DNA of 64,000 nucleotides, taken from contig CANMWK010000003.1 in assembly GCA_947501615.1 (NCBI GenBank), forward strand, positions 124,001 to 188,000. The letters run 5' to 3'. How positions within the stretch are numbered: the first letter of the stretch is position 1; every line of letters starts with the position of its first letter. This document shows positions 16,729-27,018 of this stretch, one piece after another. A model generated the notes under the pieces. That model worked only from the letters and a program-made list of their open reading frames with translations. It had not been told where the DNA came from and did not search any database. A program made the position numbers and the translations under genes. Origin of the DNA: an uncultured Tenacibaculum sp. (GTDB taxonomy: Bacteria > Bacteroidota > Bacteroidia > Flavobacteriales > Flavobacteriaceae).

Positions 16729-19131
16729 TTAATAATTTAATTTTACTTGTATTCTAAAGTTTCTACCTAAATTATCTGAAAAAAAGCGTAATTGATTTAA
16801 ATAATCTCTATACGAAGTATTTAAAATGTTATTTACAAATAAGCTTAATCCTATTTTTGTTTTTGATAATTTAAAATTTATTCCTGTAGAAAAATTTAGT
16901 AAGTGATAGCTATTTGGAGGTGTACTAATATCTACCAATTCATTTGTGTTTGAAGTGGCAATAAAAGTATTGAAATTGTTGTTAGGGAAATCATTTTGCC
17001 TAGCATTGAATTCACTTTCCAAATTGGCATAAAAATCATTCCATTTCTTATTAAAATAATGTAAAGTATTTACAGTTTTAAAAGGTGGAATGTCAATTAA
17101 TGGTCGATTATTACTGAGATCTCTTCCTTTAATTAAAGAAGACCTATTTCTAATTGAAAATTGATCATTAATTTGGTATGATATATCGGAATCTAATCCA
17201 AATAAATTGGCTTTAATTTGTTTATAAGACCACGTAACAAAAGCTCCTCTAATGGTAGTTTCTGTTCCCGATGGTTCTATGTATATAAAATCGTCGATAA
17301 AGTTATAGAAACCTTCGACTGAAGCTTTGAATTTCTCACCTTTAAACTTGTAGGTAGAAGAAATTCTATGGGAAGATTCTGGACGAATACGTAAATCTCC
17401 TAACTCAATCCTTGCTGCTGTGTGGTGTAAACCATCACTAAACAGTTCGGCTGGATTTGGAGCTCTATTTGATAATCCATAATTGAATAGTAAAGAATTT
17501 TTAGAATCAACATTATATGACAGACCAACTGAAGCTGATAAATTATGATAATTAAAAGTTGGATCTGTTAAATATTGAGTACCTCTGTCATCTATTATTA
17601 TAGAACTAAAATCTTGATTATAGTTCAATGAATTCCATCTAGATTTTAAGTAAAATTTCTTTGCGTCAATATGGTTAAAGTCGTATCTGATACCTGATGA
17701 AAAAATTAAACCATTAAAAAAAATCAATTCAGATAAAGTATAAACTCCCAATAAATACTTATCGTAATCAGGTATAAGTCGTCTTACCCCTGTGCCAGGG
17801 TCAGGAAAATTTGTTTGGTATCCGCCAGAAATCCCAATTTTGAATATCTTGTTCGGATTAGCATCAAATTTCATATCAGCTTTAAAATTATGAGTTTTTA
17901 AATTTAAATCTAACGCAGCTAAAGAACTTCTTCCTCCGCGTCTTACATCAAATTCATTTCTCTCATTTTGCTGAAAATCGTATTGTATTGAAAACTTTCC
18001 AAGGCCTTTAAATCTTTTGTAAAAATTAGCCTTTAAAAGTAAATGTGTAACATCTTGTTTTGGGTTGTTAATGTCATAACTAAAATCTCTAATAACTGTA
18101 GGTATACCACTGTTAATACTGTTTACTAAATCAGAAGTGCTACCAATATGAGCAGCTCTTAGTATCCCTATTTCATTAGACACATGACTTACAAAGATTT
18201 CAAAACCTTTGTCAAATTTCTTAAAACCACCACTTAGGCTAACCCCTAAAGATTTTATCCCTGTGTTTGTTAAATTATAATCTGGGGCTTCGAAATCTCC
18301 ACCTCTTTTAAGAGAAGCTTGACCGTTAATAAACCAACCTTTTTGATAGGTTTTGTTTAAAGCCGTATTAATTGAAGCAAGTCTACCGTTAGTCTGTTGA
18401 GAGATTATAGTCTTTCCATATAAAGAATCTTTTAAGATAATTTTAGGAGGATTAATAACAACTACACCACCAATAGCATCACCACCATATTCTAGTGCAT
18501 TGGCACCTTTTATTACAGATATACTTCCTGCAGCATTTACATCAACATTAGGAGCATGTTCTATACCCCAATCTTGATCTTGTAATCTTACATTATTAAC
18601 AGAAATTAAAATTCGACTACTGTGTAAACCATTGATTATCGGTTTAACAATTGAATTTCCTGTGTTTATAGATGAAACACCAGATATTTCTTTTAATGCA
18701 TCCCCTAAACTCTCATTACTATGTTTTTCAATAACATTTTCTTTAATTAGAGTTTCTTGTGAGGTTTTGGTTTTTATTCCTGTAGCAGACTTTACTTGTA
18801 TTTCTTTTAACTCTTCTATGTGATGTTCTAAATCAATTATTTTATGTGTGTCTTTTTTCAAATTGATTTCTAATACCTGAGTATCACAAGCTACATGAGA
18901 AATTTCAATAATTAATTTACCAGTACATAAATTCTTAAACAAAAATTTGCCTTCCAAATCGGTAGCAGCATATCTGTTAAGATTTTTAATGTGTATAGTT
19001 GCATCAATTATAGGAGATTTATCATGGAAATCTTCTACAAGACCAGAAAAAGTATATGTACAATTCTGACTAATTATTGTTTTTGAAATTAAAAACAATA
19101 ATACAATCAAAATACGGTGATTAAGTTTCAT
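16729..19131 (-). CDS. TonB-dependent outer-membrane receptor (probable metal uptake)
   Basis: The 800-aa protein starts with a signal peptide (residues 1-21), then a carboxypeptidase-regulatory-like beta domain (about 26-110) typical of Bacteroidota receptors. The plug domain includes LGDALKEISGVSSINTGNSI and GANALEYGGDAIGGVVVINPP. A 22-strand barrel with alternating aromatic residues ends in FRIQVKLNY, a normal aromatic C-terminus. It imports a large or scarce ligand across the outer membrane using TonB energy. The upstream small His/Cys-rich protein suggests a metal or metal complex, possibly zinc or copper; that is inference. It is the middle gene of the operon 19493-16137. Confidence 0.93.
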   Translation of the reverse strand: MKLNHRILIVLLFLISKTIISQNCTYTFSGLVEDFHDKSPIIDATIHIKNLNRYAATDLEGKFLFKNLCTGKLIIEISHVACDTQVLEINLKKDTHKIIDLEHHIEELKEIQVKSATGIKTKTSQETLIKENVIEKHSNESLGDALKEISGVSSINTGNSIVKPIINGLHSSRILISVNNVRLQDQDWGIEHAPNVDVNAAGSISVIKGANALEYGGDAIGGVVVINPPKIILKDSLYGKTIISQQTNGRLASINTALNKTYQKGWFINGQASLKRGGDFEAPDYNLTNTGIKSLGVSLSGGFKKFDKGFEIFVSHVSNEIGILRAAHIGSTSDLVNSINSGIPTVIRDFSYDINNPKQDVTHLLLKANFYKRFKGLGKFSIQYDFQQNERNEFDVRRGGRSSLAALDLNLKTHNFKADMKFDANPNKIFKIGISGGYQTNFPDPGTGVRRLIPDYDKYLLGVYTLSELIFFNGLIFSSGIRYDFNHIDAKKFYLKSRWNSLNYNQDFSSIIIDDRGTQYLTDPTFNYHNLSASVGLSYNVDSKNSLLFNYGLSNRAPNPAELFSDGLHHTAARIELGDLRIRPESSHRISSTYKFKGEKFKASVEGFYNFIDDFIYIEPSGTETTIRGAFVTWSYKQIKANLFGLDSDISYQINDQFSIRNRSSLIKGRDLSNNRPLIDIPPFKTVNTLHYFNKKWNDFYANLESEFNARQNDFPNNNFNTFIATSNTNELVDISTPPNSYHLLNFSTGINFKLSKTKIGLSLFVNNILNTSYRDYLNQLRFFSDNLGRNFRIQVKLNY

Positions 19132-19169
19132 TACGATTGTATAGTTTGAATTCTGTGCTAAAACGAATA

Positions 19170-19493
19170 TTAAACTAAAACAGGTGGTCCCCTTAATAAG
19201 GTAGTTGAATTAAAATTATGTTGTAATGAGGTGTAAAAACTTAAAAATGAATTAATTTTAAGTATTACTGTAAAATTAAAAACTGTAAAATCTGAAGCAG
19301 TAAAGTTGTTAAAATTAAATTTACAAACTTCACATTCAACTTCATGATCATGTAAATGTTCTTCATCTTCAGAAATACAAATCTCAGACGTTTCATGATG
19401 TGAGTCTAAAGCATGCATCAATTGAACTATTGACGGGGTCAATAGTAAAGCAGATAACATTACTATAGATATATATTTCGTGAAAATTTTCAT
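19170..19493 (-). CDS. Small exported His/Cys-rich protein, likely metal-binding
   Basis: The 107-aa protein has a signal-like N-terminus (MKIFTKYISIVMLSALLLTP). A metal-ligand-rich centre follows: LDSHHETSEICISEDEE, then HLHDHEVECEVCKFNF. It ends in LLRGPPVLV. Within about 40 residues there are five histidines, three cysteines including a CxxC-type pair, and many acids, a pattern suited to zinc or copper. Comparable short proteins precede TonB receptors in other Flavobacteriaceae. It is the first gene of the operon, 38 bp before the receptor, so it could act as a periplasmic metal sensor or chaperone. No experimental role is known to me. Confidence 0.72.
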   Translation of the reverse strand: MKIFTKYISIVMLSALLLTPSIVQLMHALDSHHETSEICISEDEEHLHDHEVECEVCKFNFNNFTASDFTVFNFTVILKINSFLSFYTSLQHNFNSTTLLRGPPVLV

Positions 19494-19540
19494 TAAGAAG
19501 CAAATTAACTAGATTTATTTTAAATAACCAATTAATTAAC

Positions 19541-19972
19541 TTAGTTTTTAATAGGTTTATTACTAATATACACAGTTCCTTTAGGTTTAAAGTTTGAAAA
19601 ACCTATTCTAGAAACAAAATTATATGAAGAGTCTGTCACTTTACTCATTTGAACATACGTAGGATCTTTATCGAGATCTGTTTTTGGACTTTTCATGGTT
19701 AAAGTATATGAAAAGTTATTTCTCCATTTAATGTATAACGTATCGATATGTGCTACTTCTTTTTCAGTTACAGTACTGTCTGTAGATATTGTAACTTTTT
19801 TAGTGTAATATTCTATTTGTAAACTATCTTTTCTAACAATAATAGTTTTACTGTAGTTATTACCAGCAGGAATTTCAAATGTACCATACTTAAAACGATC
19901 AGGGTTTCCCTCAATTTTAGCGCTACAAGAAGTTATTACTATTGTTAGAAAAGATAAGATTAAATATTTCAT
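19541..19972 (-). CDS. Lipoprotein of unknown function downstream of purB
   Basis: The signal MKYLILSFLTIVITSC ends in a lipobox (VITSC), and the 143-aa mature protein is beta-rich with DRFKYGTFEIPAG near its start. A related lipoprotein follows purB in several Flavobacteriaceae and has sometimes been named DNA topoisomerase IV in databases. Nothing here supports that name: no topoisomerase motif is present and the protein is exported. The start overlaps the purB stop by one base (TAATG), so translation is coupled. Function unknown. Confidence 0.72.
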   Translation of the reverse strand: MKYLILSFLTIVITSCSAKIEGNPDRFKYGTFEIPAGNNYSKTIIVRKDSLQIEYYTKKVTISTDSTVTEKEVAHIDTLYIKWRNNFSYTLTMKSPKTDLDKDPTYVQMSKVTDSSYNFVSRIGFSNFKPKGTVYISNKPIKN

Positions 19973-21315
19973 TAAATTCCAGTATAATTAGATGGAGTAA
20001 TTTGTTTTAATTCAGTTTTTATAGCATCAGAAACTTCTAAGGTATCGATAAAACTAGCAATGGATTGTTGCGTGATTTTTTCATTTGTTCTGGTCAACCC
20101 TTTTAAAGCTTCATACGGATTAGGGTATGCTTCTCTACGTAAGATGGTTTGGATAGCTTCAGCAGCTACAGCCCAATTATTTTCTAAATCGTCTTCAAAC
20201 TTTTTTTGATTGAGTAATAACTTGTTTAATCCTTTTAAGGTAGCTTTAAAAGCAATTAAGGTATGTCCGAAAGGTACACCAACATTACGTAAAACAGTAC
20301 TATCTGTTAAATCACGTTGCATACGGGAAACAGGTAATTTACCAGCTAAATGCTCAAAAATAGCATTAGCTATACCTAGGTTTCCTTCAGAATTTTCAAA
20401 ATCAATAGGATTTACTTTATGTGGCATCGCAGAAGAGCCTACTTCACCTTTTTTAATCTTTTGTTTGAAGTAATCCATTGAAATGTAGGTCCAAATATCA
20501 CGGTCTAAATCTATAAGTATAGTGTTCACACGTTTCATAGCATCGAATAAACTAGCCATATGATCGTAATGCTCAATTTGTGTAGTTGGAAAAGAGTGAT
20601 GTAACTCTAAAACTTCTTCTACAAATGAGGTTCCGAAAGCTTTCCAGTCGATATCAGGATATGCAACTTTATGCGCATTGTAATTTCCTGTCGCTCCACC
20701 AAATTTAGCAGCATTAGGAATGTGTTGTAAAAATAATATTTGTTGGTTTATACGTTCTACAAATACAAATAATTCTTTCCCTAATCTTGTTGGAGATGCA
20801 GGTTGTCCATGTGTTCTGGCTAACATAGGAATGTTTTCCCATTCTTCAGATAAATCTGCTAACTTAGCGGTTAATGTATCTAATGTAGGGAAGTATACTT
20901 CTTCTACAGCTTCTTTAATAGATAAAGGGATAGCTGTGTTGTTAATATCTTGAGATGTTAGTCCGAAATGAATAAACTCTTTATATTTTGTTAAATTTAA
21001 TGCATCAAATTTTTCCTTAATAAAATATTCAACAGCTTTTACATCATGATTGGTAACACTTTCTATTTCTTTAATTTTTAAAGCATCTTCAGTAGCAAAA
21101 TCCGTGTAAATTTTACGTAGTTCAGGATATAATTCTTTATCGATATCTTGTAACTGAGGTAATGGAATTTCACAAAGAGCAATAAAATACTCTATTTCTA
21201 CTTTAACTCTATATTTAATAAGTGCTTCTTCAGAAAAATAATTAGCTAATTGATCTACTTTGTTTCTATATCGACCATCGATAGGAGAGATGGCATTTAA
21301 TGTAGTTAAACTCAT
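19972..21315 (-). CDS. purB: Adenylosuccinate lyase
   Basis: PurB cleaves SAICAR to AICAR and adenylosuccinate to AMP, two fumarate-releasing steps of purine synthesis in the cytoplasm. The fumarase/aspartase superfamily signature reads GSSAMPHKVNPIDFEN. Conserved segments TSQDINNTA and ARTHGQPASPT supply the substrate-binding His and Thr residues, and RMQRDLTDSTVLRN is typical of the E. coli-type PurB. At 447 aa it is complete. The start at ATG 21315 gives the usual MSLTTLNAISPIDGRY, identical in style to other bacterial PurB proteins. A lipoprotein gene follows with a one-base overlap. Confidence 0.97.
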   Translation of the reverse strand: MSLTTLNAISPIDGRYRNKVDQLANYFSEEALIKYRVKVEIEYFIALCEIPLPQLQDIDKELYPELRKIYTDFATEDALKIKEIESVTNHDVKAVEYFIKEKFDALNLTKYKEFIHFGLTSQDINNTAIPLSIKEAVEEVYFPTLDTLTAKLADLSEEWENIPMLARTHGQPASPTRLGKELFVFVERINQQILFLQHIPNAAKFGGATGNYNAHKVAYPDIDWKAFGTSFVEEVLELHHSFPTTQIEHYDHMASLFDAMKRVNTILIDLDRDIWTYISMDYFKQKIKKGEVGSSAMPHKVNPIDFENSEGNLGIANAIFEHLAGKLPVSRMQRDLTDSTVLRNVGVPFGHTLIAFKATLKGLNKLLLNQKKFEDDLENNWAVAAEAIQTILRREAYPNPYEALKGLTRTNEKITQQSIASFIDTLEVSDAIKTELKQITPSNYTGI

Positions 21316-21408
21316 ATTAGTGTGTTGTGTTCAAACGACAAAAATAGAAAATACAAATAGTATTTGTTGCATATTTGTTTCTTAATTTTACAGATAGATT
21401 TTTGTGCA

Positions 21409-21804
21409 ATGAATAAAAAAGAAATAGCAAATAGAGCAGATGTTTTTCTGTTAGTTTCTTCCTTTTACAATAAAATAAAAAAAGATGAAGTTATAGGACA
21501 CTTTTTTCTGAAAGCAATTCCTGAAAAAGCTTGGAGTGATCATTTAGAACATCTTACTGATTTCTGGGAAACGAATCTTTTTTTTGTTCGGAAATTTAAA
21601 GGAAATCCAATTCAAAAGCATACTATAGTTGATGAGAATTCAAATTTTAAAATTTCGCAAGAACATTTTGGAAGATGGTTGCAATTATGGTTTACTACTA
21701 TTGATGATTTATTTATTGGAGAAAAAGCACATCAAGCAAAAGAAAGAGCACGAAATATTGCATCGATGCTTTTTTTTAAGATGTATGAAAATAAACCTAA
21801 GTAA
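21409..21804 (+). CDS. Group III truncated haemoglobin
   Basis: The 131-aa protein begins MNKKEIANRADVFLLVSSFY. The proximal region HLEHLTDFWETNLFF and the distal half with QEHFGRWLQLWFTTIDDLF match bacterial group III truncated globins (Bac_globin). Heme would be held by a His in the F-helix equivalent around the HFGRW segment. These small globins bind oxygen or nitric oxide and are linked to low-oxygen or nitrosative stress, though their role varies. ATG 21409 was chosen because homologues begin with this helix; a longer TTG-started form to 21364 is not supported. The gene stands alone between purB (divergent) and the VWA protein. Confidence 0.85.
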   Translation: MNKKEIANRADVFLLVSSFYNKIKKDEVIGHFFLKAIPEKAWSDHLEHLTDFWETNLFFVRKFKGNPIQKHTIVDENSNFKISQEHFGRWLQLWFTTIDDLFIGEKAHQAKERARNIASMLFFKMYENKPK

Positions 21805-21963
21805 TATTATTTTCAATATAACTTTATCATAACTTCATCTTTGTTTTGAAGTTCTTTTTAAAAAATGTACTACTAGGGTAATGATAATGAAACGATCTTT
21901 TTGTTACTAGTTTGAAAGTTATTTTAAAGGTTATTCATATCTTCACGTTTCAAATTTGTTAAT

Positions 21964-23978
21964 GTGCAGACAGAAATTTTAATTTATATAATTTTAGCCT
22001 TATTGGTTAGTGTTGGTATTGGTTTCTTTCAATATTTCTTTAAAGCAAAAAAAACATCAAGAGTAACAATTATATTGTTTTTTTTAAGAGTGTTAAGCGT
22101 TTTTTTGATTCTTTTATTATTAATTAATCCTAAAATAGAACTAACAACGACACAAAATATTAAACCATCGTTATCAATTTTAGTAGACAATTCTTCATCA
22201 ACAAAATTTTTTAATGAAGAAGAGTTTGCGCAATCTTTTATTGATGAGATTAAGACAAATAAAGAATTAAGCGCTAAATTTAATATAGATTTTTATGCTT
22301 TTGGTAACCGTGTAGAGAAAGCAGATAGTTTAACATTTACAGCTAAAAAAACAGATATTAGTAAAGCAATTAGTACTGTAAATGAATTGCATAAAAAAAC
22401 ATCTGGAAGTTTGGTGTTACTATCAGATGGAAACCAAACCTTAGGGCAAGATTACGAGTATATCAAATCTACTAAAAGTATATATCCAGTAGTTTTAGGA
22501 GATACAATTCAGTATCAAGACATTAAAATAAGTCAATTAAACGTAAATAAATATACGTATTTAGATAATAAGTTTCCTGTAGAGGCTTTTATCAATTATG
22601 AAGGGAAGAAAAAGATTACTTCTGTATTTACTATTTATAAAAAAGGGAAAAAGGTTTTTAGTAAGAACATTGAATTATCACCCAATAAAAAATCAACAAC
22701 TGTAACAGCAGAATTGAATTCTAAAGTAGAAGGAGTACATTATTACACGGCTACTGTTACGAAGTTAGAAAATGAAAAAAATACAAGAAATAACACTAAA
22801 AATTTTACGATTGAAGTTATTAATGAGCAATCTAAAGTTCTGATTTTAACTTCGATTATTCATCCAGATTTAGGTGCTTTTAAAAAGGCAATTGAGAGCA
22901 ATAAACAGCGTAAGGTTTCTATAGTTCCTGTTCAAGAATTTAAAGGAAATCTAGAAGATTACCAGTTGGTAGTGTTTTATCAACCCAATGCGTATTTTAA
23001 ACCGTATTTACAGGAACGTAATTCTAATTTTCTACTTATAACTGGAGCAAAAACAGATTGGAATCTTGTTAACTCTTTAGATTATGGTTTTAACAAAGCT
23101 GCAATTCGACAATCAGAAGATTATCGTCCAGTGTATAATACAGGTTTTTTAACCTATTTACAAGAAGATATTGGTTTTGATGGTTTTCCACCGTTGAAAG
23201 ATCGATTCGGATCTATAGCTATAAAAGAACACAATCCAATGCTATTTCAACGATTAAAAGGAATAGATACTGCTAATCCGTTATTAACTACGTTTGAAAA
23301 GAATGATAAAAAGTATGCAGTTCTTTTTGGGGAAGGTATATGGAAATGGAGAGCTTCTAGTTTTATTAAAGAAAATTCTTTTGAGGTTTTTGATGAGTTT
23401 ATAGGAAACCTTATACAGTATTTAAATTCAAATAAAAAGCGAAGTCGATTAGATGTAAAGCTTGATAATTTATATTTGGCTAATGATAAAATTAATGTTG
23501 CCGCGCTTTTCTTAGATAAAAATTACAATTTTGATAATAGAGCTTCGCTGAAAATTTCTGTAAAAAATGAAATTACCAAAGCATTAAAAGTGTATCCCTT
23601 TTCATTAGTAAATACTTCTTACAAGGTAAGTATTGAAGGATTAGCACCTGGTGATTATTCGTATAGAGTCTCTGTCGCTGGTCAAGATATCGCTAAATCA
23701 GGTAGATTTAAAGTTGCAGATTTTAAGATAGAAGAACAGTTTTTAAATGCAAATTATAAAAAACTGAACGTATTAGCAGAAAATTCTGGAGGAAGGCTGT
23801 TTTTTAAACGTCAAAAAGAAGAGTTGATACGTGATTTATTAGCAAATGAAAAGTTAGTAACAGTTCAAAAATTAGAAAAAAAAGAACAAGATTTAATTCA
23901 TTGGCAATGGATTTTGTTTGTAACAGTTATATTGTTAGGGATTGAATGGTTTACACGAAAATTTTTTGGTAAAATATA

Positions 23979-23979
<1 letters not shown>
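21964..23979 (+). CDS. Membrane-anchored protein with VWA-like domain
   Basis: The 671-aa protein begins at a GTG (21964) with two membrane helices (about 5-25 and 36-56). A von Willebrand A-type region follows, whose metal site reads D75-N-S-S-S79 (DxSxS) in ILVDNSSSTKF. Later comes VLLSDGNQTLG, matching the VWA strand with a conserved Asp. Ig-like repeats and a final helix near 650 close the protein. The layout resembles BatA/BatB-type and related large membrane proteins of Bacteroidota, but it is not a clear member of the aerotolerance operon. The stop overlaps the next start by one base (TAATG). It heads a four-gene cluster of short-spaced genes. Confidence 0.75.
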
Positions 23980-24158
<179 letters not shown>

Positions 24159-24160
24159 AT

Positions 24161-24553
24161 ATGAAATTTCATACTAGAAAGTGGGTAAAACCCGAAGATT
24201 TAAATCCAAATGGAACTTTGTTTGGAGGACGATTATTACAATGGATAGATGAAGAAGTAGCCCTTTACGCAATAATTCAATTAGAAATCCCAAGAACAGT
24301 AACCAAATTTATGTCTGAAATAGATTTTGTAAGTTCTGCGCGTAAAGGAGATATTATAGAAATAGGGATAGATGTAGTAAAGTTTGGAAGAACTTCCATT
24401 ACTTTGGGGTGTAAAGTAAGAAACAAGTTAACAAGAAAAGATATTATCACAATAGATAAAATTATTATGGTAAGTCTAGATGACGAAGGAAATCCAGTGC
24501 CTCATGGAAAAACAAAGATAGAATACGTAAAAGATAGATTAGAAAAAAAATAA
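24161..24553 (+). CDS. Acyl-CoA thioesterase, hotdog fold
   Basis: The 130-aa single-domain protein has PNGTLFGGRLLQWIDEEVAL near its start. This is the hallmark of YciA/BFIT-type acyl-CoA hydrolases, with the catalytic Asp in WIDE and the preceding Asn/Gly loop. Further conserved parts are TKFMSEIDFVSSARKGDII and GRTSITLGCKVRN. It hydrolyses fatty acyl-CoA to free acid and CoA in the cytoplasm; chain length is not known. It begins 2 bp after the CPxCG gene and ends 10 bp before the prohibitin-like gene. Confidence 0.9.
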   Translation: MKFHTRKWVKPEDLNPNGTLFGGRLLQWIDEEVALYAIIQLEIPRTVTKFMSEIDFVSSARKGDIIEIGIDVVKFGRTSITLGCKVRNKLTRKDIITIDKIIMVSLDDEGNPVPHGKTKIEYVKDRLEKK

Positions 24554-24563
24554 ATTTTAAATT

Positions 24564-25397
24564 ATGAATAACAGACAACAACCAAATTTAAATTTTCCAA
24601 AGAAAGGAATATTGTTAATACCCGTAGTTTTTGTATTACTAATTTTTATAGCAAAATCTACAGTAACCATTAAGTCAGGAGAAGCTGGAGTGGTTTGGAA
24701 ATTTTTTGGAGGGGTAAATCCAGAACAAGAAACGTTAAGTGAAGGTTTTCATATTATCGCTCCTTGGAATGACGTATTCGTATATAATGTAAAACAACAA
24801 TCAATTTCAGATGTCATGAAAGTACTATCTGTTAATGGACTTGAAGTTACTGTTAACGGAACTGTATGGTTTAAACCTGAATTTAAAAAGCTAGCCTATT
24901 TACATAAAACTAAAGGAAAAAATTATGTGAAAGACATTTTAGATCCAGCTATTAACGCCGCGGCAAGAAGTGTTGTTGGTCGTTATACACCAGAGCAATT
25001 ATATTCGAGCAAAAGAGATGTGATTGAAAAAGAGATTTTAGAAGAAGTAGGGAAAGAATTAGAAGAGCAATACATTATTGTAAGTAAGGTTTTAGTTGAA
25101 GATGTGCAGTTACCAAAAACGATTAAAGATGCCATAGAACGTAAACTGAAACAAGAACAAGAAGCGCTAGAGTATGAGTTTAGGTTAGCTAAGGCAAAAA
25201 AAGAAGCTGAAAGACAGCGAATAGATGCAGAAGGTAAAGCTGCTGCAAACAAAATTTTAAGTGCATCGTTAACTGATAAGATTTTACAAGAAAAGGGTAT
25301 TGAGGCTACTTTGAAATTATCAGAATCTCCTAATAGCAAAGTGGTATTAATAGGTTCAGGAAAAACAGGAATGCCTATAATTTTAGGAAATCAATAA
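24564..25397 (+). CDS. SPFH/prohibitin-family membrane protein
   Basis: The 277-aa protein has one N-terminal membrane helix (about 14-30, ILLIPVVFVLLIFIA). A Band 7/SPFH domain follows, with GEAGVVWKFFGG, EGFHIIAPWNDVFVYNV and the long helix AIERKLKQEQEALEYEFRLAKAKKEAERQR. This alanine/charged helix and the closing SPNSKVVLIGSGKTG are typical of bacterial prohibitins. Such proteins assemble into large membrane rings that organise proteases or lipid microdomains. A possible terminator lies 120 bp downstream. It ends the four-gene cluster that starts with the VWA protein. Confidence 0.9.
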   Translation: MNNRQQPNLNFPKKGILLIPVVFVLLIFIAKSTVTIKSGEAGVVWKFFGGVNPEQETLSEGFHIIAPWNDVFVYNVKQQSISDVMKVLSVNGLEVTVNGTVWFKPEFKKLAYLHKTKGKNYVKDILDPAINAAARSVVGRYTPEQLYSSKRDVIEKEILEEVGKELEEQYIIVSKVLVEDVQLPKTIKDAIERKLKQEQEALEYEFRLAKAKKEAERQRIDAEGKAAANKILSASLTDKILQEKGIEATLKLSESPNSKVVLIGSGKTGMPIILGNQ

Positions 25398-25517
25398 GAG
25401 TTATTCTTAAAAAAAAGTTAATTCAATTTCAAAGGCGTAACTAAATAGGAGATCTGTCGTCTTATATGTAATTACTTCCTGTAAGTTAGTGATTAGTTAG
25501 TTTTTGATAGTTGATTG

Positions 25518-25556
25518 AAAAGCTCGAGATGTAAAATATCTCGAGCTTTTTTATTT
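25518..25556 (+). terminator. strong terminator 120 bp after the prohibitin-like gene
   Basis: AAAAGCTCGAGAT (25518-25530) and ATCTCGAGCTTTT (25538-25550) form a 13-bp perfect stem with a 7-nt loop, followed by T residues. The long 3' gap before it (25398-25517) shows no gene. Confidence 0.85.
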
Positions 25557-25788
25557 TGTAGTAGTAAACTGTTACGATTTATGATAATTTTTGGATATTT
25601 ATAAAAATCGTCACCACCAATGTAGTGTAACGAAATGAAGTAATCTGTTTATTGTTAACTAGAAATAAAACATAAGACCTCAATATATAAATTGCTTTAC
25701 TTCGACTTCGATTAGTACAAGCTGAAGCTTCGCAATGAAGTTGTTTCACGAAATTTTATCCATAATTCGTAAAACGTTTAAGGTTAAA
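25557..25788. other. intergenic region with no recognised gene
   Basis: Together with 25398-25517 this makes a 390-bp gap between convergent genes. Apart from the terminator I see only degenerate short repeats such as cttcgacttcg and gctgaagcttcgc. No tRNA-like fold or open frame worth reporting was found. Confidence 0.5.
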
Positions 25789-27000
25789 TTACTTTTTTTC
25801 TAATAAAGCCATATAAAATCCATCAAAACCAGATTCGTGAGATAATACTTTCTTATCGTGAACGAAAGTAAAATCTTTTCCAGCATCAGAAGCTAAAAAG
25901 AACTCTATTTGTTGTTGGTTTTCAGAAGGTAAAATAGAACAAGTAGCATATACTAACTTACCACCAGGTTTTACCATTTTAGAATAACTTTGTAATACTT
26001 CTTGTTGAACATTTTTAATGTTATCTAAAAACTCAGGTTGTAATTTCCACTTACTATCCGGATTTCTTCGAATTACACCTAAACCAGAACAAGGCGCATC
26101 AATTAAAACACGATCTGCTTTATTGTAAAGTTTTTTAACCGCTTTTGTAGAGTCTAAAACTCTTGTATCAATATTATGTACACCATTTCTACGAGCTCTT
26201 ACTTTTAATTTTTTTAGTTTACTCTCGTAAATATCCATAGCAATAATTTGCCCTTTATTTTTCATTAAAGAAGCTAAATGTAAAGTCTTACCACCAGCAC
26301 CAGCACAAGTATCAACGACTTTCATTCCAGGTTCAACTTCTAAGTATGCTGCTACTAATTGAGAAGAAGCATCTTGAACTTCAAAAAAACCTTTCTTAAA
26401 GCTATCAGTTTTAAAAACATTAGCACGTTCAACTAACTTTAAAGCATCAGGATATCCTTTGATAAACTCAGTATCGATTCCTTCTGTTTGTAGTTTACTT
26501 CTTAAACTTTCCTTAGAAGTGTTTAATGTATTTGTTCTTAAAATTACTTCAGCCTGTTTATTAAGTGAAGCAATCTCTTTAGTCCAAACTTCTTCACCTA
26601 ATTCTTGTAAACAAACATCATCAATCCAATCTGGAATAGATTCTCTAAACTTTCTGATTTTAGAAAGCTCATCAAATTTTCCTTTAATTCTTCTGTTAGG
26701 AGTAGGTTCTATCTGATTCCAATCGGGTAGTTTAATTCCCCTTAATACACACCAAACAGAGAACAAACGCCATAAATCTTGACGAGAAAAAGGTTCTTTA
26801 ACATTGGCAATTTCAGCATATAAACGTTTCCAACGTACAATTTCATAAATAGTTTCGGCAACAAATTTACGATCTCTCGCTCCCCAGCGTTTATCTCTAC
26901 GTAAAGCAGTTTCCACACCTTTATCGGCATAAACACCTTCATTAAAAATATCTCTTAGGCTATCAATTACCGCAAAAACTAAGTTTCTATGTAGTCTCAT
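25789..27000 (-). CDS. RsmB-like rRNA (cytosine-C5) methyltransferase
   Basis: This 403-aa enzyme has an N-terminal NusB-like helical region (MRLHRNLVFAVIDSLRDIF...). A Rossmann methyltransferase domain follows, with VVDTCAGAGGKTLHLASL for S-adenosylmethionine, ALVLDAPCSG-type motif IV (DAPCSGLGVIRRNPD) and motif VI YATCSI. The two cysteines, PC and TC, are the product-release and catalytic residues of RNA m5C methyltransferases (NOL1/NOP2/Sun family). The likely target is 16S rRNA, as for RsmB, but the position is inferred. ATG 27000 was chosen because a -7 box lies at 27019-27026, so an upstream TTG reading is unlikely. Confidence 0.92.
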   Translation of the reverse strand: MRLHRNLVFAVIDSLRDIFNEGVYADKGVETALRRDKRWGARDRKFVAETIYEIVRWKRLYAEIANVKEPFSRQDLWRLFSVWCVLRGIKLPDWNQIEPTPNRRIKGKFDELSKIRKFRESIPDWIDDVCLQELGEEVWTKEIASLNKQAEVILRTNTLNTSKESLRSKLQTEGIDTEFIKGYPDALKLVERANVFKTDSFKKGFFEVQDASSQLVAAYLEVEPGMKVVDTCAGAGGKTLHLASLMKNKGQIIAMDIYESKLKKLKVRARRNGVHNIDTRVLDSTKAVKKLYNKADRVLIDAPCSGLGVIRRNPDSKWKLQPEFLDNIKNVQQEVLQSYSKMVKPGGKLVYATCSILPSENQQQIEFFLASDAGKDFTFVHDKKVLSHESGFDGFYMALLEKK

Positions 27001-27018
27001 TCGTCTTATTTTGGGGTG

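Noticed and set aside
19541..19972. DNA topoisomerase IV label for the lipoprotein after purB
   Set aside because: The protein is a 143-aa exported lipoprotein with no topoisomerase motif.
24983..25339. 118-aa minus-strand frame opposite the SPFH protein
   Set aside because: Antisense shadow of the charged helix; no independent features.
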